Source: CBDIBC01 sp965276635 (GTDB lineage: Bacteria; Actinomycetota; Acidimicrobiia; Acidimicrobiales; Palsa-688). From it: DNA of 64,000 nt. The notes under the pieces were generated by a model. It was not told the DNA's origin and did not search any database. It saw nothing but the letters and a program-made list of their open reading frames with translations. This document shows positions 52,880 through 61,495 of the stretch, in pieces. Location: assembly GCA_965276635.1 (NCBI GenBank), contig CBDIBC010000005.1, positions 2,170,001-2,234,000 on the forward strand, written 5' to 3'. The translations under genes and the position numbers were made by a program. The stretch's first letter is position 1. Each line of letters starts with the position of its first letter.

Positions 52880-53826
52880 AGATGCTCGTGACGGGTGGAG
52901 CCGGCTTCATCGGCTCGACCCTGGTCGACCGGTTGCTGGCGGAAGGCCACAGTGTCGACGTGGTCGACAACCTGGCCACGGGCACCCTGGCGAACCTGGC
53001 ATCAGCCCGCCGCGACCCCGATCACGACTTCCGGCTGCACCAGCTCGACGTGCGCTCGGAGGACCTCGCCGGGGTCGTGGCCCGCCGCCAGCCCGACGTG
53101 GTGTTCCACCTGGCCGCCCCGGTGGACGGGTCGGCGTCGGCCGCTCAGCCTGTCCACGACGCCGAGGTCAACGTGGTCGGCTCGTTGCGGGTCCTGGAAG
53201 CTGCCCGCCAGGCGGGCGTAGCCAAGGTGGTGTTCGCGTCCTCCGGGGGCAGCATCTACGGGCCGCCGGCGGCGTCGGCCCTCCCGCTGAAGGAGTCACA
53301 CCCCCAGCAGCCGGTGTCGCCCCACGGCGTGGCCAAGAAGGCCGTTGCCGACTACCTGTTCGCCTACCGCGAGGCCCACAACCTGGAGTTCACGGCGCTC
53401 GCCCTGGCCAACGTGTACGGACCGCGCCAGGATCCCGGCGGCACCGCCGGGGTGGTGTCGACGTTCGCCGGGAACCTGGTGCGCGGCGAGCCGTGCACCA
53501 TCCACGGCGACGGCAACCAGACCAGGGACTTCGTATACGTCGACGACGTGGTCGATGCCTTCGCCCGGGCGGCGGAGCGGGGCAGCGGGCTGTTGCTGAA
53601 CGTCGGCACCGGCCGCCAGACATCGGTAAACGAGGTGTACCGCGTCATGGCTCGCGCTGCCGGCGTGGACGAGCCGGCCACCCCCGGCGCAGCGCGCCCC
53701 GGCGAGATGGTGCGCCACGCCCTCGACCCGGGGCGGGCGGAGATCCATCTGGGCTGGAAGCCGTGGACCACCCTGGCCGACGGCTGCGCCGCGGTGCTGG
53801 ACTGGTGCCGGCAACGGGAAGCTTGA
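52876..53826 (+). CDS. NAD-dependent epimerase/dehydratase (GalE/RmlB3-like) with altered YxxxK
   Basis: 316-residue extended short-chain dehydrogenase. G-G-A-G-F-I-G-S-T, S-S-G-G-S-I-Y-G and N-V-Y-G-P-R-Q-D-P are normal for UDP-sugar epimerases. The active-site Y-x-x-x-K reads S-P-H-G-V-A-K-K: His (codon CAC) replaces the tyrosine that normally acts as acid/base. Either chemistry is altered, another residue replaces the Tyr, or the protein is not a classical epimerase. The GTG at 52876 overlaps the previous stop. Probably uses UDP-glucose or a related sugar nucleotide. Confidence 0.8.
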   Translation: MKMLVTGGAGFIGSTLVDRLLAEGHSVDVVDNLATGTLANLASARRDPDHDFRLHQLDVRSEDLAGVVARRQPDVVFHLAAPVDGSASAAQPVHDAEVNVVGSLRVLEAARQAGVAKVVFASSGGSIYGPPAASALPLKESHPQQPVSPHGVAKKAVADYLFAYREAHNLEFTALALANVYGPRQDPGGTAGVVSTFAGNLVRGEPCTIHGDGNQTRDFVYVDDVVDAFARAAERGSGLLLNVGTGRQTSVNEVYRVMARAAGVDEPATPGAARPGEMVRHALDPGRAEIHLGWKPWTTLADGCAAVLDWCRQREA

Positions 53827-53849
53827 CATCGAGGGGCCACTTGTAGACT
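53823..53849 (+). promoter_or_regulatory. -35/-10 promoter of alaS-like gene
   Basis: TTGACA (53823-53828), 15-bp spacer, TAGACT (53844-53849), then about 28 nt leader with GGAGGA 4 nt before GTG 53884. Unlike most genes here it has a normal leader and ribosome site. Confidence 0.6.
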
Positions 53850-53883
53850 GAGTGTCCGTCCCTGGTCCCAGTGTGGAGGAGCC

Positions 53884-56505
53884 GTGCCCCCCGTCAGCAG
53901 CGATTTCGTGCGCGAGACATTCCTGGAGTTCTTTCGCACCCGCCGCCACACCGAGATCCGGGGCGCGTCGGTCCTGGCCAAGGACGATCCCACGCTGCTG
54001 TTCGTGAACTCCGGGATGGCGCCGCTCAAGGACTACTTCACCGGCGTGCGCACGCCGCCGTCGCCGAACCTGACGAACGTCCAGCCCTGCGTCCGCACCA
54101 TCGACATCGACGACATCGGGGACCGCCACCACCTGAGCTTCTTCGAGATGATGGGGTCCTGGTCGATCGGCGATTACTGGAAGGACCGAGCCGTCGAGCT
54201 GGCCTACGAGCTGCTGACCGAGGGCTTCGGCTTCGACCCCGGGGAGCTCTACGTCACCGTCTTCGCCGGCGACGAGGCCCTGGGCCTGCACGCCGACGAA
54301 GAGTCGGCGGCGGCATGGGAGCGCGTCGGCATGCCCCTCGACCACATCGTCGGCCAGCCGGCGGCGGACAACTTCTGGGGTCCGGCCGGCACCTCGGGCC
54401 CGTGCGGGCCCTGCACCGAGGTGTTCCTCGACACCGGCGATGCCTACGGTGCCCCGTACCGCCCGGGCCGCGAGTTCGACACCCAGCACCGCTACATCGA
54501 GATCTGGAACGCGGCCGTGTGCATGGAGTTCGACAAGGGGTTGGACGGACGCCTGTCGCCCCTGCCGTTTCGCAGCATCGACACCGGGTCGGGTCTGGAA
54601 CGGGTCACGCTCGCTCTCAACGGCTACGACAACGTCTACCAGACCGACCTCCTCTCGCCGGTCGTGGACGCCGTCCGCCACGTCCTCGACGAGCCCGGGG
54701 ACATGCAGCGCCACCATCGGATCATCGCCGATCACGTGCGGGCGTCGGTGGCCATCCTGGCCGAGGGGGTCCGCCCGAGCAACGAGGGCGCCGGCTACAT
54801 CCCGCGGCGGCTGCTCCGCCGGGCGGCCACCCTGGCGCTCACCCGGGGCCGACCCCGCTTCGAGTTCGAGCCGGTGGTCGATGCCGTCGTCGAGCGGATG
54901 GCGCCCCACTACCCGGCCTACGGTAGCGAGCACGGGGTCATCGTCTCGGCCATCGCGGCCGAGCTGGAAGAGTTCGAAGGTGCCCTGCGCCGGGGGCTGA
55001 CCCAGCTCGACGAGCTGCTCGCCGACAAGCCCGAGTTCACCGGTGCCGACGCCTACCGGCTGTGGTCCACCTTCGGCCTGCCCGTAGAGATCGCCGGGGA
55101 GCTGGCCGCCGCACGAGGCGTGCCCGTGGACCTGGAGGACGTCGACGCATCCCGGCGGGACCACCAGGAGCGCAGCCGGGGCGACGGGCGCGGGAACGAC
55201 GCGCGGATCCGCCCCCACGATCCGCTACCGGCGTCGGTGCTGTCCCTCCCGGCCACCGAGTTCGTCGGCTACGAGGAGATCGAGGCCCGGGCCCGGGCCC
55301 TGGCCCTGCTCGGCCCCGGCGTCGTCGACGGTCGGGTGGAGGCCGGCCAGGCCGCCGACCTGATCCTCGAGCGCACGCCCCTCTACGGCGAGGGGGGCGG
55401 TCAGATCGGCGACCACGGGCGAGTCTCGTCGCCGTCGGGCACCGCGATCGTCGAAGACACGGTGGTGCACGGCAGCGGCCTTTATCTGCACCACATCCGT
55501 GTCCTCGACGGGTCCATCGAGACCGGGCAGAGCGTCACCGTGCAGGTCGACCCGGCGCGGCGCGGCGCGGCGGCCGCCAACCACTCTGCCACCCACCTGC
55601 TGAACGCGGCCCTGCGCCGGGTGCTCGGCGACCACATCCATCAAGCCGGGTCGCTGGTCAGCCCCGATCGGCTGCGCTTCGACTTCACCCATCCCAAGCC
55701 GGTCACCGCCGACGAGCTCGACCAGATCGAACGGCTGGTGAACACCTGGGTGCTGGCCGACCTCCGCCGCCGCATCCAGGTGATGACGCCAGCCGAGGCC
55801 ATCGCCGCCGGGGCCACGTCGCTCGAAGGCGAGACCTACCCCGAACGGGTCCGCGTGATCAGCTTCGGCGAGGTGTCCTCCGAGCTGTGCGGGGGCACCC
55901 ACGTCGACCACACGTCGTACCTCGGTCAGTTCCGGCTGGCGTCCCAGGAGAGCGTGGCATCCGGCGTCCGCCGGATCACCGCCTACACCCGCCAGGCGGC
56001 GCTCGACCTCTCCTTGGACCAGGCTCGCACCCTCGGCGCGGTCAGCGCCGCCGTGCACACCGCCCCGCGGGATGTGGTCGGAGCAGTGGAGCGCCTGGTC
56101 GACCGCAGCCGTGGCGATGGCGCCCCAGCCGGATCGGCCTCCGCCCGCAAGGCCCGAGCCGCAGCGGTGGACACCGGCGGCCTCGACGAGCGGACCATCG
56201 CCGGCGTGGAGGTGGCCATCGGACCGGTGGCCGGTGAGGCCGGCGCGTTGCGCCCAGCCGTGGCCGGCGCGTCGAAGACGGCCGACCGGGTGGTCGTGGC
56301 CTGGACCGCCGGCGACCCCGCCACCCTGGCGGTCGCCGTGCCCAGCCGGTACCAGAGCCAGGTCGACGCCTCCCGCGTGGTCAAGGAGCTGCTGGCGCCG
56401 CTCGGCGGATCGGGTGGCGGCTCCCCCGCACTGGCCCAGGGCGGCGGTGCTCGCCCCCCCGAGGTGGACGCCGTGGCGCAGGCCCTGGCCGACATCCTGG
56501 CGTAA
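53884..56505 (+). CDS. Alanyl-tRNA synthetase, divergent type
   Basis: 873 residues with the complete AlaRS layout: catalytic core with N-S-G-M-A-P-L-K-D-Y-F-T-G and F-F-E-M-M-G-S-W-S-I-G-D-Y-W-K, G-P-C-G-P-C-T-E, D-T-G-S-G-L-E-R; editing domain with H-S-A-T-H-L-L and C-G-G-T-H (zinc/editing site); C-Ala domain with G-G-S-G-G-G and A-Q-G-G-G. Several core motifs differ from the usual actinobacterial AlaS. It is beside the F420 genes and not in the usual ruvX-mltG-aroE neighbourhood (family knowledge), so it may be a second AlaRS. Whether the genome has another copy cannot be seen here. Confidence 0.9.
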   Translation: MPPVSSDFVRETFLEFFRTRRHTEIRGASVLAKDDPTLLFVNSGMAPLKDYFTGVRTPPSPNLTNVQPCVRTIDIDDIGDRHHLSFFEMMGSWSIGDYWKDRAVELAYELLTEGFGFDPGELYVTVFAGDEALGLHADEESAAAWERVGMPLDHIVGQPAADNFWGPAGTSGPCGPCTEVFLDTGDAYGAPYRPGREFDTQHRYIEIWNAAVCMEFDKGLDGRLSPLPFRSIDTGSGLERVTLALNGYDNVYQTDLLSPVVDAVRHVLDEPGDMQRHHRIIADHVRASVAILAEGVRPSNEGAGYIPRRLLRRAATLALTRGRPRFEFEPVVDAVVERMAPHYPAYGSEHGVIVSAIAAELEEFEGALRRGLTQLDELLADKPEFTGADAYRLWSTFGLPVEIAGELAAARGVPVDLEDVDASRRDHQERSRGDGRGNDARIRPHDPLPASVLSLPATEFVGYEEIEARARALALLGPGVVDGRVEAGQAADLILERTPLYGEGGGQIGDHGRVSSPSGTAIVEDTVVHGSGLYLHHIRVLDGSIETGQSVTVQVDPARRGAAAANHSATHLLNAALRRVLGDHIHQAGSLVSPDRLRFDFTHPKPVTADELDQIERLVNTWVLADLRRRIQVMTPAEAIAAGATSLEGETYPERVRVISFGEVSSELCGGTHVDHTSYLGQFRLASQESVASGVRRITAYTRQAALDLSLDQARTLGAVSAAVHTAPRDVVGAVERLVDRSRGDGAPAGSASARKARAAAVDTGGLDERTIAGVEVAIGPVAGEAGALRPAVAGASKTADRVVVAWTAGDPATLAVAVPSRYQSQVDASRVVKELLAPLGGSGGGSPALAQGGGARPPEVDAVAQALADILA

Positions 56506-56548
56506 GGGCAGGGCCGGCCCCCATCGACGAGGACCATGCGGGTGAGGG

Positions 56549-57265
56549 TCAACGGAAGAGGTCTTCGCCGTAGGGGCGGACCACCTCGGCGCGCACCGAG
56601 GAGTCCCGCAGCCACGACGGGTCGATGCCGCGAACGATGGCGACGGGCACCCCGGACGCTTTGCCCATCACCAGGTCCGCGGCGGCGGCGATCTCGTCGG
56701 CCACGCACACCTCGGTGACATGCAGCTCGCGTCCTTGGGCGTCGGACGTGCCGCGCAGGTCGACGACTGCCGCCACCCCGGCGGTACCGATGGCCACATC
56801 GGTGACGCCCCGCCGCCACGTCCGGCCGAAGGTGTCGGAGACGACAACGCCGACCGAGACGCCGAGGCGGGCCCGGAGCCCGTCACGGATCCGCCGCGCC
56901 GAGCGGTCGGAGTCGACCGGGAGCAGGGCGGCGTAGCCCCGCTCGACGTTCGACAGGTCGACGCCGGAGTTGGCGCACACGAAGCCGTGGCGGGTCTCGG
57001 TGAGCAGCAGGTCGCCGCGCCGGCGCAGCACCCGCACCGACTCGTCCAGGACGGCCTGCTTGTGCGACGTGGGATCATCGGGGTCCACGGCGACCAGCCG
57101 GCCCTCCGCCTTGGACACCACCTTCTGGGTAACGACGAGCACGTCGCCATCTATCAGCCGGAGCCGACCACCTTCACCGTCGACCAGGCCGGCGATCAGA
57201 GCCGCCAGGTTGGTTCCGGGCCGGACCTCGGGCACGCCCTCCACCCCCTCCACCCGGAGGGTCAC
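56549..57265 (-). CDS. cofE: Coenzyme F420-0:L-glutamate ligase, stand-alone CofE form
   Basis: 238 residues, matching only the N-terminal CofE domain of mycobacterial FbiB; the C-terminal nitroreductase-like domain is absent. G-D-V-L-V-V-T-Q-K-V-V-S-K-A-E-G-R near residue 43, and S-D-T-F-G-R-T-W-R-R-G-x-T-D-V-A-I-G are diagnostic. It adds glutamates to F420-0. GTG 57265 overlaps the fbiA stop as GTGA, so the two are translated together. Without the FbiB C domain, dehydro-F420 reduction must be done by another protein. Confidence 0.92.
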   Translation of the reverse strand: MTLRVEGVEGVPEVRPGTNLAALIAGLVDGEGGRLRLIDGDVLVVTQKVVSKAEGRLVAVDPDDPTSHKQAVLDESVRVLRRRGDLLLTETRHGFVCANSGVDLSNVERGYAALLPVDSDRSARRIRDGLRARLGVSVGVVVSDTFGRTWRRGVTDVAIGTAGVAAVVDLRGTSDAQGRELHVTEVCVADEIAAAADLVMGKASGVPVAIVRGIDPSWLRDSSVRAEVVRPYGEDLFR

Positions 57266-58215
57266 GCCCTCGATCCCACGGAGTCGATCACGACCCGGCC
57301 CAGCGCGGCCGCGGCATCGGGGTCGGACATGATCGCCGGGGCCACCACGCACCGCATGCCGGCGGCCTCCACCGCGCCGGCCAGGCCGGCATCGGCCGTG
57401 TCGACGATCAGGGTGGCGGCATAGGGCGCCCACAGGCGGGCCACACCGACGACCGACGCCTCGTGGCCCAGCTCGGCCATCAGGCGGTCGGCCGGTCCCT
57501 TCAGCGCCCGTCCGGCGATGATGGGTGACACCGCGACGGTGCGGTCGCGCCGGGCGGCGACGGCGGCGCCGATGCCCTCGACCGCCAGCACCGGGCCGAT
57601 GGAGACGATCGGGTTCGAGGGGCAGACGATGATCCCGTCGGCGGCGCCGATGGCCTCGAGCACCCCCGGCGCCGGCCCGGCCGCGCCGATCCCGTCGAAG
57701 CGGACGGCGCGCACGGGCACGGCGTGGCGGAGGCCCACGAAGTAGTCCTGGAACCCGACCTCCCGCGCCGGTGCCTGGCCGTCGTCGACGGTGACCCGGG
57801 TGGCGACCCGGTCATCGGTCATGGGCACGATGCGCACCGCTAGCCCCCACGTGCGGGCGATCTCACCCGTCACCTCCGACAGCGACGCCCCCTCGGCCAG
57901 CCGGCTGGTGCGGTACAGGTGGGTGCCCAGGTCCTGATCACCCAGGTTGAACCAGGCCAGCCGATCGCCCCCGTAGCGGCGCAACCCGTCCATGGTCCGC
58001 CACGTCTCAGCAGTGAGGCCCCAGCCGGTGTCGGGGTTGATGGCGCCGGCGAGGGTGTAGGTGACGGTGTCGAGGTCGGGGCTGATGGCCAGACCGTGCA
58101 TGACGATGTCGTCGCCGGTGTTGACGACCGCGACCAGCGACGCCGGGTCGACTACCGCGCTCAGGGCCGACAGCATCCGGGCGGCGCCGACACCACCGGC
58201 CAGAGCAACGAGCAC
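57262..58215 (-). CDS. fbiA: 2-phospho-L-lactate transferase (CofD/FbiA)
   Basis: 317 residues. G-G-V-G-A-A-R-M near residue 7, N-T-G-D-D at about 32 and I-V-C-P-S-N-P-I-V-S-I-G-P-V-L identify CofD/FbiA, which transfers the phosphoenolpyruvyl/lactyl group to Fo. GTG 58215 lies 6 nt behind a minus-strand TAACGT box. The other F420 genes (fbiC, fbiD) are not in the window. Confidence 0.94.
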   Translation of the reverse strand: MLVALAGGVGAARMLSALSAVVDPASLVAVVNTGDDIVMHGLAISPDLDTVTYTLAGAINPDTGWGLTAETWRTMDGLRRYGGDRLAWFNLGDQDLGTHLYRTSRLAEGASLSEVTGEIARTWGLAVRIVPMTDDRVATRVTVDDGQAPAREVGFQDYFVGLRHAVPVRAVRFDGIGAAGPAPGVLEAIGAADGIIVCPSNPIVSIGPVLAVEGIGAAVAARRDRTVAVSPIIAGRALKGPADRLMAELGHEASVVGVARLWAPYAATLIVDTADAGLAGAVEAAGMRCVVAPAIMSDPDAAAALGRVVIDSVGSRA

Positions 58216-58221
58216 CGGCCC

Positions 58222-58227
58222 ACGTTA
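58222..58227 (-). promoter_or_regulatory. -10 element (TAACGT) for fbiA-cofE
   Basis: Minus-strand TAACGT ends 6 nt before GTG 58215. Confidence 0.5.
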
Positions 58228-58274
58228 GTGATGGTGAGCGGACTACCAGCCGAGGTCGTTGTCTCGCAATCGCT

Positions 58275-58280
58275 TAGGCT
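58275..58280 (+). promoter_or_regulatory. -10 element (TAGGCT) for the GT4 gene at 58290
   Basis: TAGGCT ends 9 nt before GTG 58290. Confidence 0.5.
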
Positions 58281-58289
58281 CTTCCGCCC

Positions 58290-59336
58290 GTGGCCCGGGA
58301 ACCCGTCGAGCGGCCCGGCGTCGGGGCCCCGCTGCGGGTGACGCACCTGATGCGGCGCCGTTTCCCCGGTCACTTCAGCATCGAACGGGTCTTCGCCCAG
58401 CTCCGCCCGGCGCTGGCCGAGCAGGGATACGACGTCGACGTGGTGGTGGCCGGCCAGCACAGCAAGGGCATCGGCCCGAGGATGCGCACGGCGAGGGAGG
58501 CCCGTCGCCTGGACGCGCCCGTCGTGCACGTCACCGGTGACATCAACTACGCCGGCGTGTTGCGGCCCCGCCGGCGCACCATCCTCACCGTGCACGACAC
58601 CGAGTTCCTGGAGCGGGCGTCACCGGCCAAGCGCTGGATCTACACCTGGGTGTGGTTGCGCCTGCCGGTGTGGCGGGCCCAGGTGGTGACCGTGCCGACC
58701 GAGGCCACCCGAGTCGACGTGTCGCGTCACGTGCGGGTGCGCCCGGGGAAGATCCGGGTGGTGCCGAACCCTGTCGCCGAGGAGCTGGTGGCCATCCCGT
58801 CCCCGTCGGTGCCACCGTGGCCGGAGGTGCCGACTGTCCTGGTGGTCGGGACCCGACCGAACAAGAACCTGGAGCGCTCGATCGCCGCCGTGGCCGGGCT
58901 GCGGTGCCGGCTGCTGGTGATCGGGATGCCCGACGACGCCCAGCGCGCCGCGCTGGCCCAGGCCGGGATCGACGCCGAGATCCGCACGGACCTCGGCGAC
59001 GGCGACCTGCGGGCCTGCTACGAGGACGCCGACGTGGTGCTGTTCCCATCCACCAAGGAGGGCTTCGGCATCCCGGTCCTCGAGGCGCAGGCCATGGGCC
59101 GCCCCGTCGTCACCAGCACCCGGTCGCCCCTGCCCGAGGTCGCGGGCGGCGCGGCCGAGCTGGTCGACCCTCTCGACGTGGCGTCCATCCGGGCCGGCGT
59201 GGAGCGAGTGCTCGGCGACGCCGACCGGCGGGCGGACCTGGTCCGGCGCGGGCGGGCGAACGTCGCCGGCTACCGGGTGGCCGGGGTCGCGGCCCGCTAC
59301 GGCGCCATCTACGACGAGGTGGCCAGGCGCTCGTAG
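58290..59336 (+). CDS. GT4 family glycosyltransferase
   Basis: 348 residues, GT-B fold: N-terminal Rossmann half with F-S-I-E-R-V-F and V-H-V-T-G-D-I-N, a middle R-V-V-P-N-P-V, and C-terminal half with the nucleotide-sugar E-x7-E: S-T-K-E-G-F-G-I-P-V-L-E. No signal or membrane helix. Donor and acceptor unknown. Its 3' end overlaps by 28 bp the 3' end of another GT4 gene on the opposite strand. Close to rmd-like and GT2 genes, so polysaccharide or glycolipid assembly is likely. Confidence 0.85.
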   Translation: MAREPVERPGVGAPLRVTHLMRRRFPGHFSIERVFAQLRPALAEQGYDVDVVVAGQHSKGIGPRMRTAREARRLDAPVVHVTGDINYAGVLRPRRRTILTVHDTEFLERASPAKRWIYTWVWLRLPVWRAQVVTVPTEATRVDVSRHVRVRPGKIRVVPNPVAEELVAIPSPSVPPWPEVPTVLVVGTRPNKNLERSIAAVAGLRCRLLVIGMPDDAQRAALAQAGIDAEIRTDLGDGDLRACYEDADVVLFPSTKEGFGIPVLEAQAMGRPVVTSTRSPLPEVAGGAAELVDPLDVASIRAGVERVLGDADRRADLVRRGRANVAGYRVAGVAARYGAIYDEVARRS

Positions 59337-60514
59337 ACGGTGGCCAGCCCCTGGGCGGTGGTCGCCCAGGTGAACTGGGAGGCATGGCGCCGCCCGTCGT
59401 CGATCAGCTGCCGCCGCCGGGCGCTGTCGACGATCAGGCGCCGCAGCCCCCGCGCCAGATCGTCGACATCCTCGGGATCGACCAGCTCGGCGGCGGGACC
59501 GGCCACCTCCGGCAGGGCGCCGGCGCGCGCCACCAGGGCGGGCACGCCGAGGGACATGGCCTCGAGCGGGGGAAGGCCGAAGCCCTCGTAGAGCGACGGG
59601 TAGGCGAGCAGGGCCGCCGACGAGAGCACCGCCCGGCGGGCGGCCGGGTTCAGCGGACCGGTGACCACCACCCGCGAGCGTACGGCGGCGGGCAACGTGG
59701 CCAGAGTGGCATCGACGGCGGGTGTGCCGGCCCCGGGCGGACCGGCGAGCACCAGGCGCAGGTCGTCCAGCTCGTCGGCCACCAGGGCGAACGCCCGGAC
59801 CAGGCGGGGGAGGTTCTTGCGGGGTTCCTGGCTGCCGAGGGCGAGCACGTACGGGCCGCCGGTCGGCGGCAAGGTCGTCGAGGCAAGGGTCGTCGAGGCG
59901 AGGGTCGTCGGGGCCGGTCCCAGGTCGGGGATGCCCAGGGGCACCACGTGGAGGCGCCCAGCGGCGACCAGGCCCGGGCCGAAGAAGCCGTCGACCTCGC
60001 CGGCCAGGTACCTGGTCGTCACGTGCACGGCAGCACCGCGGTCGAGGGCGCGCCGGATCATCCCCGGGAAGGTCCGGGTCACGGCGTCGGCCGTCTCGGG
60101 GTGGACGGCGAAGCCGATGTCCTGGATGGTCAGCAGGGTCGGCCGGCGGGTGGGGCCGACGGCGAAGTTGGTGGCGTGCAGGACATCGGTGGCGGGCAAC
60201 CAGTGGTCCATGCTCAACCGATCGGTGCGCGACCAGACGGCGATGAGCGCCCGGGTGGGCAGGCGGATGCGGGAGACCGGGGTGGGCACCTCGGCGGGAT
60301 CGGGGGTCCCGGCCAGGCCGATTGCGAATGGTCGCAGCGTCGGAGGGCGGTCGAGGTCACGCAGTGCGGCCCACATCTCGGCGGTGGACAGGCCCAGTCC
60401 GGTCCGAAAGCCGAGCAGCGGGGTGACGTCGAAGGCGACGACCGGACGATCAGGGGGCACGGCGGCCACCGATCCTACCGGTGCCGGACCGTGCCGCTCC
60501 TCTGGCCCGGTCAT
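59309..60514 (-). CDS. GT4 family glycosyltransferase
   Basis: 401 residues, GT-B fold. F-D-V-T-P-L-L-G-F-R-T-G-L-G near residue 28, T-L-L-T-I-Q-D-I-G, V-L-A-L-G-S-Q-E-P-R-K-N-L-P-R-L and Y-E-G-F-G-L-P-P-L-E-A with the E-x7-E donor site. Mannosyltransferases of the GtfC/PimB type look like this. A 15-residue stretch with T-L-A-S-T-T-L repeats near residue 210 is probably a disordered loop. Head-to-head with the gene at 60550 (35 bases between starts), tail-to-tail overlap with 58290. Confidence 0.85.
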   Translation of the reverse strand: MTGPEERHGPAPVGSVAAVPPDRPVVAFDVTPLLGFRTGLGLSTAEMWAALRDLDRPPTLRPFAIGLAGTPDPAEVPTPVSRIRLPTRALIAVWSRTDRLSMDHWLPATDVLHATNFAVGPTRRPTLLTIQDIGFAVHPETADAVTRTFPGMIRRALDRGAAVHVTTRYLAGEVDGFFGPGLVAAGRLHVVPLGIPDLGPAPTTLASTTLASTTLPPTGGPYVLALGSQEPRKNLPRLVRAFALVADELDDLRLVLAGPPGAGTPAVDATLATLPAAVRSRVVVTGPLNPAARRAVLSSAALLAYPSLYEGFGLPPLEAMSLGVPALVARAGALPEVAGPAAELVDPEDVDDLARGLRRLIVDSARRRQLIDDGRRHASQFTWATTAQGLATVYERLATSS

Positions 60515-60537
60515 TTCCCCGCCTACGTCGCGGGGGG

Positions 60538-60543
60538 TAGGTT
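60538..60543 (+). promoter_or_regulatory. -10 element (TAGGTT) for the gene at 60550
   Basis: TAGGTT ends 6 nt before GTG 60550. Confidence 0.5.
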
Positions 60544-60549
60544 CGCGCT

Positions 60550-61449
60550 GTGCGGGCGCTCGTGACCGGAAGCGACGGCTTCGTCGGCACCTGGCTCATG
60601 GCCCACCTCACTGACGTCGGTGACGACGCCATCGGGATGGACCCGGCGGTCGACATCGTGGACGCCGCTGCCGTGCGGCGGGCGGTCATGGCCGCGCAGC
60701 CCGAGGTCCTGTACCACCTGGCCGCTCAGGCCAGCGTGGGCGCCTCGTGGGACGACGGGTCCCGGACCTACGAGATCAACACGCTCGGCACCGTGCACCT
60801 GCTCGATGCCGTTGCCGCGTGTGAGCCGGCGCCCCGGGTGCTGCTGGTCAGCTCCTCGGAGGTCTACGGGATGGTGCGCCCCGACGAGCTCCCCCTCGCC
60901 GAGGACCATCCGCTCCGACCGGCCAGCCCCTACGCGGCGAGCAAGGCGGCGGCCGAGATGGTCGGCCTGCAAGCCTGGTTCGGACGCCACGTTCCGGTCA
61001 TCCGGGTCCGACCCTTCAACCACACGGGCCCGGGGCAGCGCCCCGACTTCGTGGTCCCCAGCCTGGCCCGCCAGATCGGCGAGGCCACCCGCAGCGGTGC
61101 GCCGGCCATCGAGGTCGGGAACCTCTCGGCTCGCCGGGACCTGACCGACGTGCGCGACGTGGTGCGCGCCTACCGGCTCCTGGCCACCGGCGGCGAGGCC
61201 GGAGCGGTGTACAACGTGTGCCGCGGCGTGTCGGTCCCCATCCACGACCTGGTGGAACGGCTGCGCGACCTGGCCGGCTCGGACCTGCCCATCGTGGTGG
61301 ATCCCGCTCGGGTGCGGCCTGTCGACCTCCCCGACCTGTGCGGGGACCCCGGCCGTGTCCACGCCGCCACCGGCTGGGTCCCCGAGATCGACCTCGATCG
61401 GACCCTGGCCGACGTGCTGGCCGTGTGGGCCACCGCCCCGCCGGGCTGA
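60550..61449 (+). CDS. GDP-4-keto-6-deoxymannose reductase-like (RMD) epimerase/dehydratase
   Basis: 299-residue extended short-chain dehydrogenase. G-S-D-G-F-V-G-T-W-L near residue 7, S-S-S-E-V-Y-G and S-P-Y-A-A-S-K with an intact Tyr and Lys; R-P-F-N-H-T-G-P-G-Q follows as in GMD/RMD enzymes. Likely makes a GDP-6-deoxy sugar (for example GDP-rhamnose) for the neighbouring glycosyltransferases. No GDP-mannose dehydratase is adjacent. Substrate assignment is by subfamily motifs only. Confidence 0.75.
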   Translation: MRALVTGSDGFVGTWLMAHLTDVGDDAIGMDPAVDIVDAAAVRRAVMAAQPEVLYHLAAQASVGASWDDGSRTYEINTLGTVHLLDAVAACEPAPRVLLVSSSEVYGMVRPDELPLAEDHPLRPASPYAASKAAAEMVGLQAWFGRHVPVIRVRPFNHTGPGQRPDFVVPSLARQIGEATRSGAPAIEVGNLSARRDLTDVRDVVRAYRLLATGGEAGAVYNVCRGVSVPIHDLVERLRDLAGSDLPIVVDPARVRPVDLPDLCGDPGRVHAATGWVPEIDLDRTLADVLAVWATAPPG

Positions 61450-61495
61450 CGTCGACCGCCCGCCCGCCCGGTCCGACCAGGCGGAAAGGGTCCGG

